From IMG/VR virus record IMGVR_UViG_3300040856_003829, positions 1-64,000 of that record: a stretch of 64,000 nt of DNA. The stretch is one strand, 5' to 3'. Of this stretch, positions 42,476 through 50,747 are shown piece by piece. Every line of letters starts with the position of its first letter. The first letter of the stretch is position 1. The position numbers were made by a program, and so were the translations under genes. Source of the DNA: a virus. Under the pieces are notes generated by a model. That model saw only the letters and a program-made list of their open reading frames with translations, searched no databases and was not told where the DNA came from.

Positions 42476-43102
42476 ATGGATTTAAAAAAGAAATTAAAGA
42501 AAAATCTATATCTTCTGAAGGAAGGAAAAGAGAGGTTCCTTATAGAAGAAAAAATTGTAAAATCACGATTAAACCTTTTACCTAAAAATGTCAACAAGAA
42601 TTCAAAAATTCAAGTGACAGATGCATTCAATAAATTATTTGAAGAAATAAAATTCTACAATTCAAATGATATAGGAATTCCATTTTTAAATGAAAATTTA
42701 GTTGATGTTTTAGGACAAATGTTCAATGAGGATAGTGATAAATTTTTGGATACAATAAAAGATAAACTTACCGACTTTTTAGTCTCGAAATTACAAGGGA
42801 CCGATTTTGATCGGGAAGCTATCGAAATGGCAATAGGTGATACTGAATTGGATGATATATCCAAGTTATTTACCGATACCAGATTCCTAGCCAAAAAATT
42901 AGCAGAAATCTACTCTACAAAATATAACGAAATGTCACTTGATCTTTCTAGTCTTTCAGGGCCGACAGTATCTAGTCAGATTTCAAGTGGGCAATCGGAA
43001 CTCGAAGATAAAATTGTAGATCAACTTCGTCCAATCATGGGTGATATAAATTCCAAAATGGAATTGAAACTGAGCGATATCAGAGATGGTATCATATCAT
43101 AA
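42476..43102 (+). CDS. Putative capsid-cargo protein
   Basis: 208 aa from the ATG at 42476. Basic leader MDLKKKLKKNLYLLKE-GKER with an L-K-E site at residues 14-16. The rest is helical (FLDTIKDKLTDFLVSKLQG, DDISKLFTDTRFLAKKLAEIYSTK) and acidic. No family recognised. Last gene of the plus-strand cargo run; a terminator follows. Confidence 0.55.
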   Translation: MDLKKKLKKNLYLLKEGKERFLIEEKIVKSRLNLLPKNVNKNSKIQVTDAFNKLFEEIKFYNSNDIGIPFLNENLVDVLGQMFNEDSDKFLDTIKDKLTDFLVSKLQGTDFDREAIEMAIGDTELDDISKLFTDTRFLAKKLAEIYSTKYNEMSLDLSSLSGPTVSSQISSGQSELEDKIVDQLRPIMGDINSKMELKLSDIRDGIIS

Positions 43103-43138
43103 ACTTGAAAAATAAAAGGGGATAATCAAGTCTATTAA

Positions 43139-43167
43139 AGAAGGTGTCGAAAGACACCTTTTTTTTA
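43139..43167 (+). terminator. Intrinsic terminator of the cargo operon
   Basis: AAGGTGTC-GAAA-GACACCTT (43141-43160) followed by T8. Confidence 0.92.
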
Positions 43168-43668
43168 TATACTATTGAAAGACTTTGTATAATTATTCCA
43201 AATAGACTCTACCTCATCATAAATTATATTCGAGAATATTGTGGGTTCTTTAGGTTTGTTAAGTAACTTCAAACCTGCTTCTTTGAGTGTCTTATTTCCT
43301 TTATATGTGTTACATCTGGAACAACACGTCACCATATTAACCCAGGTATTTTCACCCCCCTTAGATCTAGGAATTACATGGTCTATTGTTAGATTCTTCT
43401 TAGTTCCACAATATTGACATGTATTTTTATCTCTCTTGAATATTCTTCTACGATTCACCCTTAGACCTTCTCTTCTGAATCTTATATAGTTTAGTAACCT
43501 TATAATCACTGGTCTCACAAAATTACCCACTGATGTTACTATATCATTTTCCCCTTTTTTTACTACCTCAGCTTTACCTTTATCTACAAGTACAAAACCT
43601 CTGTGTAATGACGTAATGTTTAATGGTGAAAAATCTGCATTTAATACTAATACTAAATTATTTCTCAT
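43165..43668 (-). CDS. HNH endonuclease
   Basis: 167 aa. The C-terminal half holds CQYCGTKKNLTIDHVIPRSKGGENTWVNMVTCCSRCN: an HNH core (DH...N...) with two Cys pairs for a structural zinc. The N-terminal half (LVLNADFSPLNITSLHRGFVLV) is the type usually seen in free-standing bacterial HNH proteins. It might be a homing, restriction or packaging-related nuclease. It lies directly downstream of the tmRNA terminator. An ATATTTAT motif is 15 nt upstream. Confidence 0.9.
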   Translation of the reverse strand: MRNNLVLVLNADFSPLNITSLHRGFVLVDKGKAEVVKKGENDIVTSVGNFVRPVIIRLLNYIRFRREGLRVNRRRIFKRDKNTCQYCGTKKNLTIDHVIPRSKGGENTWVNMVTCCSRCNTYKGNKTLKEAGLKLLNKPKEPTIFSNIIYDEVESIWNNYTKSFNSI

Positions 43669-43683
43669 AATCCCCTTTTTTAA

Positions 43684-43691
43684 ATAAATAT
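43684..43691 (-). promoter_or_regulatory. ATATTTAT motif (minus strand)
   Basis: On the minus strand it ends 15 nt before the HNH ATG at 43668. Confidence 0.4.
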
Positions 43692-43704
43692 TTTTTTAAA
43701 CTAT

Positions 43705-43739
43705 AAAAAAAAAGATCGACTTTTTCAAGTCGATCTTTT
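43705..43739 (-). terminator. Intrinsic terminator of the tmRNA
   Basis: A 12-bp stem, AAAGATCGACTT with AAGTCGATCTTT, and on the minus strand a run of T, placed right after the tmRNA 3' end. Confidence 0.93.
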
Positions 43740-43740
43740 G

Positions 43741-44126
43741 TGGAGATGCTGGGCCTCGAACCCAGGTCCTGATTGTCCCAAACAGAAAGGACTACACGTT
43801 TAGGTCATTATTGATTCTCAACAATCCGAAATAGGTGATTGAATTTTTACATCCTCCGTCACCAATAGATGTATGACTCAATTTAGGGTTTAGTCATTTC
43901 TCCACCACAACAACGGACTTCTGTTCATAGGTACATGTCCTGACCGACCCGCTGGATACGTCGCCTTAGGCTGCGTATACCTCTTCAGTACGGATCAAAC
44001 CGAGAGTCTGAAGTTTTGCGAAAGTTTCGCCATTTGTGTTTTGAAACCGTGGATTAAAGTGATAGGTAACCTCTCACTACGTGCCCTTTGTGACTGATGA
44101 CACCAGTCAAATCCATAATCATCCCC
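43741..44126 (-). ncRNA. ssrA: Transfer-messenger RNA (tmRNA) with a long predicted tag
   Basis: 386 nt. The 5' end GGGGATGATTATGGATTTGA matches the conserved tmRNA start. The 3' end has the T arm CTGGG-TTCGAGG-CCCAG and acceptor CATCTCC, pairing with GGGGATG at 5'. CCA is not encoded. The best tag frame begins GGC GAA ACT (Gly-Glu-Thr, as in known Bacteroidota tags) and runs 21 codons to TAA: GETFAKLQTL, then GLIRTEEVYAA. The stop lies in a hairpin (GGTATACGCAGCC-TAA-GGCGACGTATCC) like helix 5 of other tmRNAs. A second frame (AKLSQNFRLSV) fits less well. It would rescue stalled ribosomes and tag products for proteolysis; a ClpC-like unfoldase is encoded nearby. Confidence 0.92.
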
Positions 44127-44130
44127 ATAT

Positions 44131-44139
44131 GTAAAGAAC
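44131..44139 (-). promoter_or_regulatory. boxA-like leader before the tmRNA
   Basis: GTTCTTTAC on the minus strand, 4 nt before the tmRNA 5' end, the same arrangement as before several tRNAs. No clear TTTG/TAnnTTTG pair is visible at the right spacing. Confidence 0.45.
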
Positions 44140-44158
44140 TTATTGATAAGTATCTTTC

Positions 44159-45202
44159 TTATTCTTCATAATCAACAAACCGTTCCTCGATCAAATCCAA
44201 AAGTCGATCGATATCATTCGGTGACAGAGTTACTCCATCACCAGTAAGTTCATTTTCGATCACCAGATTGTTACCCATATAATACATGTCCACCTCATAT
44301 TCGTCAAGTTCATCATCAGAATTGTCTTCTTCATTGTTCTGGAACAAATCGAAGAAAGAGCTAGACATTGGGTTACGATACTCAAAATCATATTTCACAT
44401 ATCCCAATCGGTTAACAATCTCTTTTGCCATATAAAATGCATTCTCTACGTCTTCCAATACAACAAACTCTTGGACAGAATGCATATTATAGTAACCACA
44501 TGAGAGGTTGATGCAAGAAAAGTCTCCTTTTCTTTTGATTTGTGACACATCCGTGTAAGGATGGGACTGAAGCATGGGATCAGTTTTCATGTACTTTGTA
44601 AAAACTGGGATAATTTTATTAATAAATTCACCATCCCGATCAAACAATCTAACACCTGAACAAACTTCCGTAATAAGGTGATTTCCGGGAGCATCAAACT
44701 GAATCGCATATCCTACATCTTTGAGAAACTCTTCATCACATTGCTGAGAACCGTGACAACCAGTTTCCTCTGATACGAATAAACCGATCTTTACTTTCGG
44801 AAGTTCCATCAGGAGTTCGAGACACAAAAAGATCCCACACTTGTCATCTCCACCAATACCTGTTGGAAGTCCGCCCGTAGTGTATGCCTTATATGACGCA
44901 TACGTCTGATTACCAAATGACTTACCAAAGGTAGTTGGTTTCGAAAGAAATTCATCTTTGACAACGATTTCTTTCTGAATATCGTGAACTGTATCTGTAT
45001 GTGCGATGAACATTGGGTAGTATTCACCTTGATCCAGAACACCTTTCGTGACATAGATATTTCCCATATGATCAGTTTCAAAATTGACATTTGGGATCTT
45101 AGTCAAAAAGTTAACAACATAATCGATCATCATTTCCTCCCTATAAGTTTTGGTTGGGACACTCAAGAGGTTTTTAAAACGATTTGCCTTTTCGATATTC
45201 AT
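44159..45202 (-). CDS. M20/peptidase T-like zinc aminopeptidase
   Basis: 347 aa. Metal ligands in family order: FIAHTDTVHD, GIGGDDKCGIFLCLELL, LFVSEETGCHGSQQ (catalytic Glu pair) and NMHSVQEFV near the end. These match di-zinc exopeptidases of clan MH. It could recycle peptides released by the nearby Clp-like unfoldase and host protease. It has its own host-type promoter and lies just upstream of the tmRNA, which may be co-transcribed. Confidence 0.88.
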   Translation of the reverse strand: MNIEKANRFKNLLSVPTKTYREEMMIDYVVNFLTKIPNVNFETDHMGNIYVTKGVLDQGEYYPMFIAHTDTVHDIQKEIVVKDEFLSKPTTFGKSFGNQTYASYKAYTTGGLPTGIGGDDKCGIFLCLELLMELPKVKIGLFVSEETGCHGSQQCDEEFLKDVGYAIQFDAPGNHLITEVCSGVRLFDRDGEFINKIIPVFTKYMKTDPMLQSHPYTDVSQIKRKGDFSCINLSCGYYNMHSVQEFVVLEDVENAFYMAKEIVNRLGYVKYDFEYRNPMSSSFFDLFQNNEEDNSDDELDEYEVDMYYMGNNLVIENELTGDGVTLSPNDIDRLLDLIEERFVDYEE

Positions 45203-45217
45203 AGTTAATTATTTCTA

Positions 45218-45249
45218 CAAATATAGAACAAAAAGTCCAAGTAAACAAA
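45218..45249 (-). promoter_or_regulatory. Host-type promoter of the aminopeptidase gene
   Basis: On the minus strand TTTG (45246-45249) and TATATTTG (45218-45225) are 20 nt apart, matching the Bacteroidota promoter consensus, 16 nt before the ATG. Confidence 0.7.
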
Positions 45250-45250
45250 C

Positions 45251-47266
45251 TTACTTGGACTTTTTTATAAATAACTTTTCTTCTTTGTCTATATCAAGTA
45301 GATATTTTAAATTCTCTTTGATATTACCTCTAAGGACTTCTTCAGATATTAAATCTTCAATCTTTTCTTGAATTGCTCTTTTAATAGGTCTAGCCCCGAA
45401 CTTCTCATCAAAACCTATTTTTTGTATGTATGATTTAACTTCATCTGAGACCTCAACGTTGTAGTTCAAAGAATCCAATCTTTCATTCAACTTATATAAT
45501 TCAATAGATACAATCCTATTAACTTCATTTTCTTTCAGTTGGTTAAATATAATAATTTCATCTACCCTATTCAAAAACTCAGGTGTAAAGTAATTTTTAA
45601 GTTCTTTTCTTAACAAAGATTTCTTAATTTCTTCGTTATTACTCATTCTGTTTTTTGTATCAAAACCAACACCTACTCCAAAATCTTGTAATTTCTTCAC
45701 ACCTAAATTAGAAGTCATAATAATCAAACAATTCTTGAAATTAATCTTACGACCAAAACTATCAGTCAAATGACCATCATCAAGTAATTGTAATAGTAGT
45801 GAAAAGATGTCCTTATTTGCTTTTTCAATCTCGTCAAATAATACAACAGAATATGGTTTATTCTTTACCGCCTCAGTTAACTGACCTCCATCATTGTGAC
45901 CAACATATCCTGGAGGAGATCCGATCAATCTACTCATTGAGTGTTTTTCTTGATATTCAGACATATCAACTCTTATAAGACAATCTTCAGATCCAAAAAT
46001 CTCTTTAGCCAATTGTTTCGCCAAATAAGTTTTACCAATACCAGTAGAACCTAAGAATATAAATGAACCTATTGGTCTATTAGGGTCTTTGATACCAATT
46101 CTATTTCTCCTAATCGCCTTAGAAATCTTTTCAACAGCCTGTTCTTGACCAATAACCTTATTATTAAGATTTTCTTCCAAATTCAACAAACCTTTTTTGT
46201 CATCAGCGGTAAGTTTCGAAATTGGTATTTTAGTCATGTTAGATACAACATCATAAACCATCTCTTCAGTAATTGGTTTTCTAGTTGTATTTTTTTCCTC
46301 TTCGAATTCTTTCTTTTCTTGTTCGAGTTTACGTAATATTTTACGTTCTTTATCTCTTAATTCAGCAGCTTCTTCATACTTCTGACTTTTGACAACTTCA
46401 ATTTTTTGTTTTTTAATCTCTTTGGAATCGAGTTTAAGTTTCTCTATACTTTCAGGATATTTGACATTTATCTGTGCTCTTGCACCGACTTCATCTAATA
46501 TATCAATAGCCTTATCTGGAAATTCTCTATCAGTTATGTATCTGTCCGCCAAAGAAACACAAGCTTGAATAGACTCATCAGTATAAATAACTTTGTGGTG
46601 GTACTCATATTTGTCCTTCAAATTATTCAAAATCTCTAAAGTTTCTTCAGGAGTTGATCCATCAACCATAATCTTTTGAAATCTTCTTTCTAATGCACCA
46701 TCCTTTTCGATATTTTCACGATACTCATCCAAAGTTGTCGCACCGATACACTGCAATTCACCTCTAGCTAATGCAGGTTTGAATATATTTGATGCATCCA
46801 AAGAACCAGAAGTATTACCAGCACCTATGATGGTGTGAATCTCATCAATAAAAATTATAATATCATCAGCATTTTGTAATTCTTCTAAAATTACTTTTAA
46901 TCTTTCCTCAAATTGACCCCTGTATTTTGTACCAGCAACAATAGAAGTCATATCAAGAGATAATATTCTTTTTTCTGTTAGACTCTGAGGACACTCACCA
47001 TTAAGTATTTTCATCGCTAAACCTTCAACAATCGCAGTCTTACCGCATCCTGGTTCACCAATTATAATTGGATTATTCTTTTTACGTCTCGAGAGTACTT
47101 GAGCAATTCTTGTAATTTCTCTATCTCTACCAATTACGGGATCTAATTTTCCTTCTTCAGCTAACTTAATTAAGTCCCGTGAAAAGTTATCTAAAACTGG
47201 TGTATTCGAATTAGTATTACTACTTTCTTTTTCACTTTTTTCATTTGGGTCAATCGACTCTATCAT
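45251..47266 (-). CDS. ClpC/ClpA-like double-AAA+ unfoldase lacking the Clp_N domain
   Basis: 671 aa, versus ~820-850 for ClpC. It begins just before the first AAA+ module ([22 protein letters not shown]). Walker A sites are GEPGCGKT (70-77) and GSTGIGKT (406-413), with FIDEIHT and LFDEIEKA as Walker B. A short UVR-like middle segment ([21 protein letters not shown]) marks the ClpC type. The N-terminal adaptor-binding repeats are absent, so substrate choice probably differs from host ClpC. I did not locate a ClpP-docking tripeptide with confidence. Divergent from Hsp20. Confidence 0.93.
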   Translation of the reverse strand: MIESIDPNEKSEKESSNTNSNTPVLDNFSRDLIKLAEEGKLDPVIGRDREITRIAQVLSRRKKNNPIIIGEPGCGKTAIVEGLAMKILNGECPQSLTEKRILSLDMTSIVAGTKYRGQFEERLKVILEELQNADDIIIFIDEIHTIIGAGNTSGSLDASNIFKPALARGELQCIGATTLDEYRENIEKDGALERRFQKIMVDGSTPEETLEILNNLKDKYEYHHKVIYTDESIQACVSLADRYITDREFPDKAIDILDEVGARAQINVKYPESIEKLKLDSKEIKKQKIEVVKSQKYEEAAELRDKERKILRKLEQEKKEFEEEKNTTRKPITEEMVYDVVSNMTKIPISKLTADDKKGLLNLEENLNNKVIGQEQAVEKISKAIRRNRIGIKDPNRPIGSFIFLGSTGIGKTYLAKQLAKEIFGSEDCLIRVDMSEYQEKHSMSRLIGSPPGYVGHNDGGQLTEAVKNKPYSVVLFDEIEKANKDIFSLLLQLLDDGHLTDSFGRKINFKNCLIIMTSNLGVKKLQDFGVGVGFDTKNRMSNNEEIKKSLLRKELKNYFTPEFLNRVDEIIIFNQLKENEVNRIVSIELYKLNERLDSLNYNVEVSDEVKSYIQKIGFDEKFGARPIKRAIQEKIEDLISEEVLRGNIKENLKYLLDIDKEEKLFIKKSK

Positions 47267-47326
47267 ATCCTTGGTTTTTAGTTAAAGATAAATGAATTTG
47301 GTATATAATCAATTTAATTCTCAATT

Positions 47327-47362
47327 TGTCAGGGTATTTTATTTGCGCATGACAAAATGTCA
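47327..47362. promoter_or_regulatory. Candidate operator between Clp and Hsp20 genes
   Basis: A perfect inverted repeat TGACA-AAA-TGTCA (47350-47362), with a third TGTCA half-site at 47327-47331, lies in the 162-bp divergent gap. A shared stress regulator, host or phage, is plausible. It does not match CIRCE. Confidence 0.45.
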
Positions 47363-47428
47363 GTAAATTATCAAAAGGTACAATTTTTACTATATCAGAG
47401 GTAAATAAAAAATAAATTTAATAAAATT

Positions 47429-47806
47429 ATGAAAAGTTTAATTTTAAATTCTAAAACTCTATTCGATTCGATCTTTGATGATCCTTACTTCTTTAATGAA
47501 GATAAACAAAATACCGATTATATTGTAAAAAATGAAGAGGGTTATTTTTTTGAGTCATTCCTTCCCGGGATGAATAAAAAAAATCTTACCATTGAAATTG
47601 ATGATGATATAGTGTCGATCATAGGTGATTATAATAGTAAAAATGAAATAACCTCAGATATGTCCTATTCATATACAAAAAAATATAAAGTTCCCATAGA
47701 TGTGGACCAATCACAAATAAGTGCTAACATAAAAGATGGAATACTTAGAATTAAGTTTCCGTATTCAGAAATAAAAAAGAAAAAGAAACGTGTGGTCACA
47801 CTCTAA
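47429..47806 (+). CDS. Small heat-shock protein (Hsp20/alpha-crystallin)
   Basis: 125 aa, short for the family. The crystallin domain runs from YIVKNEEGYFFESFLPGMNKKNLTIEIDDDIVSIIGDY to the C-terminal signature SANIKDGILRIKFP (A-x-x-x-x-G-x-L pattern), followed by a basic tail KKKKKRVVTL. It would hold unfolded proteins for refolding by DnaK. Paired divergently with the Clp-like unfoldase. Confidence 0.9.
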   Translation: MKSLILNSKTLFDSIFDDPYFFNEDKQNTDYIVKNEEGYFFESFLPGMNKKNLTIEIDDDIVSIIGDYNSKNEITSDMSYSYTKKYKVPIDVDQSQISANIKDGILRIKFPYSEIKKKKKRVVTL

Positions 47807-47836
47807 ATTAAACACCCTTCGGGGTGTTTTTTTTTC
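47807..47836 (+). terminator. Intrinsic terminator after hsp20
   Basis: AACACCC-TTCG-GGGTGTT (47811-47828) followed by T9 with a TTCG tetraloop. Confidence 0.92.
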
Positions 47837-47841
47837 TCATG

Positions 47842-47849
47842 ATATTTAT
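47842..47849 (+). promoter_or_regulatory. ATATTTAT motif
   Basis: Follows the hsp20 terminator directly and lies 18 nt before the ATG at 47868, where a new promoter is needed. Confidence 0.5.
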
Positions 47850-47867
47850 AACAAAACATCAGTAATT

Positions 47868-48350
47868 ATGTACAACAAAATTTTAAATGAAATCAAGGAA
47901 ATTAAGCATATGATGGGTCTGACAGAATCCGAAGTCGATGAACAAGTTTTTCAGACAGCAATGTCAGCAATAAAAAAAGGTTCAGATAAGGCTAAAGAAA
48001 CTTTAAAAAAAGGATCGAATAAAATCAAAGACTTGATCAATAAATCTGACGAAGATACTGGAGTAGATGATTTAGGTGACTACAATGGAAAACCTATATC
48101 AGAAATTTTGGAAGAGATAAAAGAAAAGATAAAAGAAGAGAATGAAGATTTCGGTACAATTGATGTAAATGGAGAAACACTTCAATTTGGTGTTGGTGAG
48201 AGTATGAGTCAAGCTACTTCATCAAAAATAGCTAATGATAATGCTGACAAATCATTTGGAAGAAAAGGGAATTACGCAACAGAAATTAAAAAAGTATTTT
48301 TAGTAGGAAACAACTATATAACATATATTTTAAAGAAAAAACTTTCATAA
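47868..48350 (+). CDS. Putative capsid-cargo protein
   Basis: 160 aa from the ATG at 47868; the longer frame runs back through the hsp20 end and terminator. Leader MYNKILNEIKEIKHMMGLTE-SEVDEQ with an L-T-E site at residues 18-20. A Lys-rich amphipathic part follows (SAIKKGSDKAKETLKKGSNKIKDL). Shares one base with the next gene. No family recognised. Confidence 0.6.
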   Translation: MYNKILNEIKEIKHMMGLTESEVDEQVFQTAMSAIKKGSDKAKETLKKGSNKIKDLINKSDEDTGVDDLGDYNGKPISEILEEIKEKIKEENEDFGTIDVNGETLQFGVGESMSQATSSKIANDNADKSFGRKGNYATEIKKVFLVGNNYITYILKKKLS

Positions 48351-48601
48351 TGTCGATAAAATCAGAAAAAATTGAAGGAAAGAAAATTATATGTGAAATA
48401 GATTCATCCAACTTGATGAAAGCAATCTATGATACATTATCTAAAACACTCACCGTCACTTTCAAAAATGGAAATGAATATGAGTATTATAAAGTACCTC
48501 ACCAAGTATTTACTAAATTGAGAATGGCAGAATCACAGGGAAGATTCTTTAACTATGAAATATCGAAAGAATATAAATACAAAAAGATTTCTATGAATTG
48601 A
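48350..48601 (+). CDS. KTSC-domain protein
   Basis: 83 aa. SSNLMKAIYDTLSKTLTVTFKNGNEYEYYKVPHQVFTKL is a full KTSC domain, a small fold common in phages and bacteria, sometimes fused to RNA-binding or repair proteins. Function is not established. Overlaps the following gene by 4 nt. Confidence 0.85.
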   Translation: MSIKSEKIEGKKIICEIDSSNLMKAIYDTLSKTLTVTFKNGNEYEYYKVPHQVFTKLRMAESQGRFFNYEISKEYKYKKISMN

Positions 48602-49329
48602 TGGAGACTAATACAAAAATATTAAGTTCATTCAAAGTTAAAGACAAAATGAATGATGAAATCTGGGATCTAAGTAAGAAAACCCCAACGATGCATTCTG
48701 ATGTAAGAAATTCTTTATTAGATATTGCTGAAAATTTCATTTCATTCTTAGGGTTTGATATTTTTGTTCAAGACATTACAATGACAGGGTCTTTAGCAAA
48801 CTATAACTGGTCATCATTTTCAGATATTGATTTACATATAATATTCAATTACAAAGATGCTGGAGAACAGGAAGAAATATTCAAGGATCTTTTTAAGTTG
48901 AAAAAGACTGTATATAATTCAACTCATGATATAACAGTTAAAGGATATGAAGTTGAATTATATGTTCAGGATTCAAACGAACCACATTTTTCTACTGGTG
49001 TATATTCTGTACTGTATAATAGTTGGATCGAGAAACCTGAAAGAGAATCAGTAAAAATTCAATATGAAAAAATCTTAGAAAAATCACAATTGTGGATGGA
49101 TAAAATTGACAACTTAATTGAAAATTATGAAGATAATGATTTAGATCAAGTTTTGAAATCAATTGATAATCTAAAAACAAAATTAAAAGATTTTAGAGGT
49201 TCTGGTTTAGAGGATGGTGGTGAATATTCTTATGAAAATCTCACGTTTAAGTTTTTAAGAAGAAATGGATATATTGATAAATTATTCGATTTTAGTAATC
49301 AAATAACCGATAAATCACTTTCTTTGTGA
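48598..49329 (+). CDS. Nucleotidyltransferase-fold protein
   Basis: 243 aa. MTGSLANYNWSSFSDIDLHIIF is the GS...DxD active-site pattern of the pol-beta-like nucleotidyltransferase superfamily. GYEVELYVQD supplies a candidate third acidic residue. The C-terminal half is helical, as in minimal nucleotidyltransferases. It could adenylylate or nucleotidylate a protein or RNA target; partner unknown. A start 3 nt later is equally possible. Confidence 0.8.
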   Translation: MMETNTKILSSFKVKDKMNDEIWDLSKKTPTMHSDVRNSLLDIAENFISFLGFDIFVQDITMTGSLANYNWSSFSDIDLHIIFNYKDAGEQEEIFKDLFKLKKTVYNSTHDITVKGYEVELYVQDSNEPHFSTGVYSVLYNSWIEKPERESVKIQYEKILEKSQLWMDKIDNLIENYEDNDLDQVLKSIDNLKTKLKDFRGSGLEDGGEYSYENLTFKFLRRNGYIDKLFDFSNQITDKSLSL

Positions 49330-49347
49330 TAATTACATAAAAACTAC

Positions 49348-49355
49348 ATATTTAT
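49348..49355 (+). promoter_or_regulatory. ATATTTAT motif
   Basis: Lies 15 nt before the ATG at 49371. Confidence 0.4.
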
Positions 49356-49370
49356 TAATAAAATAATATA

Positions 49371-49553
49371 ATGACCGCTTATACCGCATGTACAGTTGTT
49401 AACGAAGCAAAAGTTCCTCCAATTACTGGTGGGACACGTCAGGATGTTGAACATGCTATTTTTAGAACCTGGGTCTATGACAATGACTCATCGGGCGATA
49501 CAAGATCACAATGTGCAACAGTTCGACTAGGACCAGACGGATTACAAAATTAA
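49371..49553 (+). CDS. Small hypothetical protein
   Basis: 60 aa (TAYTACTVVNEAKVPPITGG ... SQCATVRLGPDGLQN). Its composition is less Lys/Ile-rich than its neighbours, with even use of Thr, Val and Gly, like a small structural or decoration protein. Preceded by an ATATTTAT motif and followed after 18 nt by an acidic head-protein candidate. No family recognised. Confidence 0.5.
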   Translation: MTAYTACTVVNEAKVPPITGGTRQDVEHAIFRTWVYDNDSSGDTRSQCATVRLGPDGLQN

Positions 49554-49571
49554 AATAAAAAAATTTAGAAA

Positions 49572-50747
49572 ATGTCAGATTTAAGACCTTTAGGAAGTGA
49601 AAAATTAACTGGTGATGATAAGATTCAAAGAATCCTAGAAATTGCTAATTTCAAAAAAAACGATGTAAAAAATAAAAATATAACTGAATCTGTAGTTACT
49701 CTAGCCGATGGTAAAACTTACGGTATCGAAAAAGAAAAGGGAGGTTATATTGTAAAGGTACAGATAGATGAATCTAGTGATTTTGAATATCGTACTAATA
49801 TAAAAAATAGAAGATACCATAAATCATTTTCTCAGGCTCTGAAAGAAATGAATTTGTTAGCAAAAGAGTTGAACAGACTAAACGAGAACAGTGAAAATAT
49901 TGACTTATTTGTTGAACAGAAGAAATTTGTTCTCAAAACTCCAAAACCAGAAGTAAGTGATGAACCAGCAATGGATGAACCAATGGACGATGGTGGTGAT
50001 GATCTAAGTCTAGATTTAGATATGACATCTGATGAAGGTGACACAGAATTAGATATGGACTTAGATGATGAAGATACTATGGGTGATTTAGATTTGGATT
50101 TAGATACTGAAACAACTCCAGCTGGTGAAGAAGGTGATGAGGAAGCGAGTTTTAAATCAGTACAAAAATTAGTCGGTAAATTAGGACAAAAGGTTAGATC
50201 ATTAGAAAGTCAACAAGGTCTAACTTCAGAGGAAATTAAATACGTTTTAAATTCAGTTATTTCAGCGGTTAATTTAGAGACTCTAACTGAGGAAGATAAA
50301 GATGACATTTTGGAAAACTTCGAAGAGGAAGTTGAATATGATGATTTAGAAGGTGATATTGATATCGATTCTACTGGTGATGAATTAGATCTTGATTTGG
50401 ATCTTGACGCAGGTGGTGACGAAGGTGAAATGGGAGAACCATTAGAAATGGTCATGGATGAAATTTTTTCAGAATCAAAGGCTGAAGAAGTAATATCTAA
50501 GTATTACGACAAAGAAGTTGACGAAGAAATCAAAAATAAATCTTACTTGAAGGAGACAATCGAAAAAGTAAAATTGAAAAAAGAAATCAATAGACTTTCT
50601 ACCTCTGTAGAACAACAGGTAGTTTCGGAGTCAATTGTAAATGAAAACAAGAATATTAAATTAGTTGGAAGAACAAATTTAAAAAATTTAGTTTTCGAAA
50701 CAGAGGATAAAAAGTTTAAAATAAGTCCATCGGGTGAATTATTATGA
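49572..50747 (+). CDS. Putative acidic head/cargo protein
   Basis: 391 aa. An I-T-E site (NKNITE-SVV, about residue 40) follows a helical leader (DKIQRILEIANFKKND). Residues ~120-195 are extremely acidic Asp/Leu repeats (DLSLDLDMTSDEGDTELDMD and similar), as again around 280-305. Helices flank them. Such Asp-rich blocks resemble those of the scaffold at 59455, so a core-associated role is plausible. Overlaps the next gene by 4 nt. Confidence 0.6.
   Translation: MSDLRPLGSEKLTGDDKIQRILEIANFKKNDVKNKNITESVVTLADGKTYGIEKEKGGYIVKVQIDESSDFEYRTNIKNRRYHKSFSQALKEMNLLAKELNRLNENSENIDLFVEQKKFVLKTPKPEVSDEPAMDEPMDDGGDDLSLDLDMTSDEGDTELDMDLDDEDTMGDLDLDLDTETTPAGEEGDEEASFKSVQKLVGKLGQKVRSLESQQGLTSEEIKYVLNSVISAVNLETLTEEDKDDILENFEEEVEYDDLEGDIDIDSTGDELDLDLDLDAGGDEGEMGEPLEMVMDEIFSESKAEEVISKYYDKEVDEEIKNKSYLKETIEKVKLKKEINRLSTSVEQQVVSESIVNENKNIKLVGRTNLKNLVFETEDKKFKISPSGELL

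Noticed and set aside
43165-43668. Considered an intron-borne homing HNH gene
   Set aside because: No split gene or intron boundary is visible on either side; it is a free-standing gene beside the tmRNA.
47267-47428. Searched for a CIRCE (HrcA) element before the Clp and Hsp20 genes
   Set aside because: No TTAGCACTC-N9-GAGTGCTAA; only the TGACA/TGTCA palindrome is present.
49832-50455. Minus-strand Ser-rich frames opposite the acidic head protein
   Set aside because: Same artefact of Asp/Glu-rich coding DNA.
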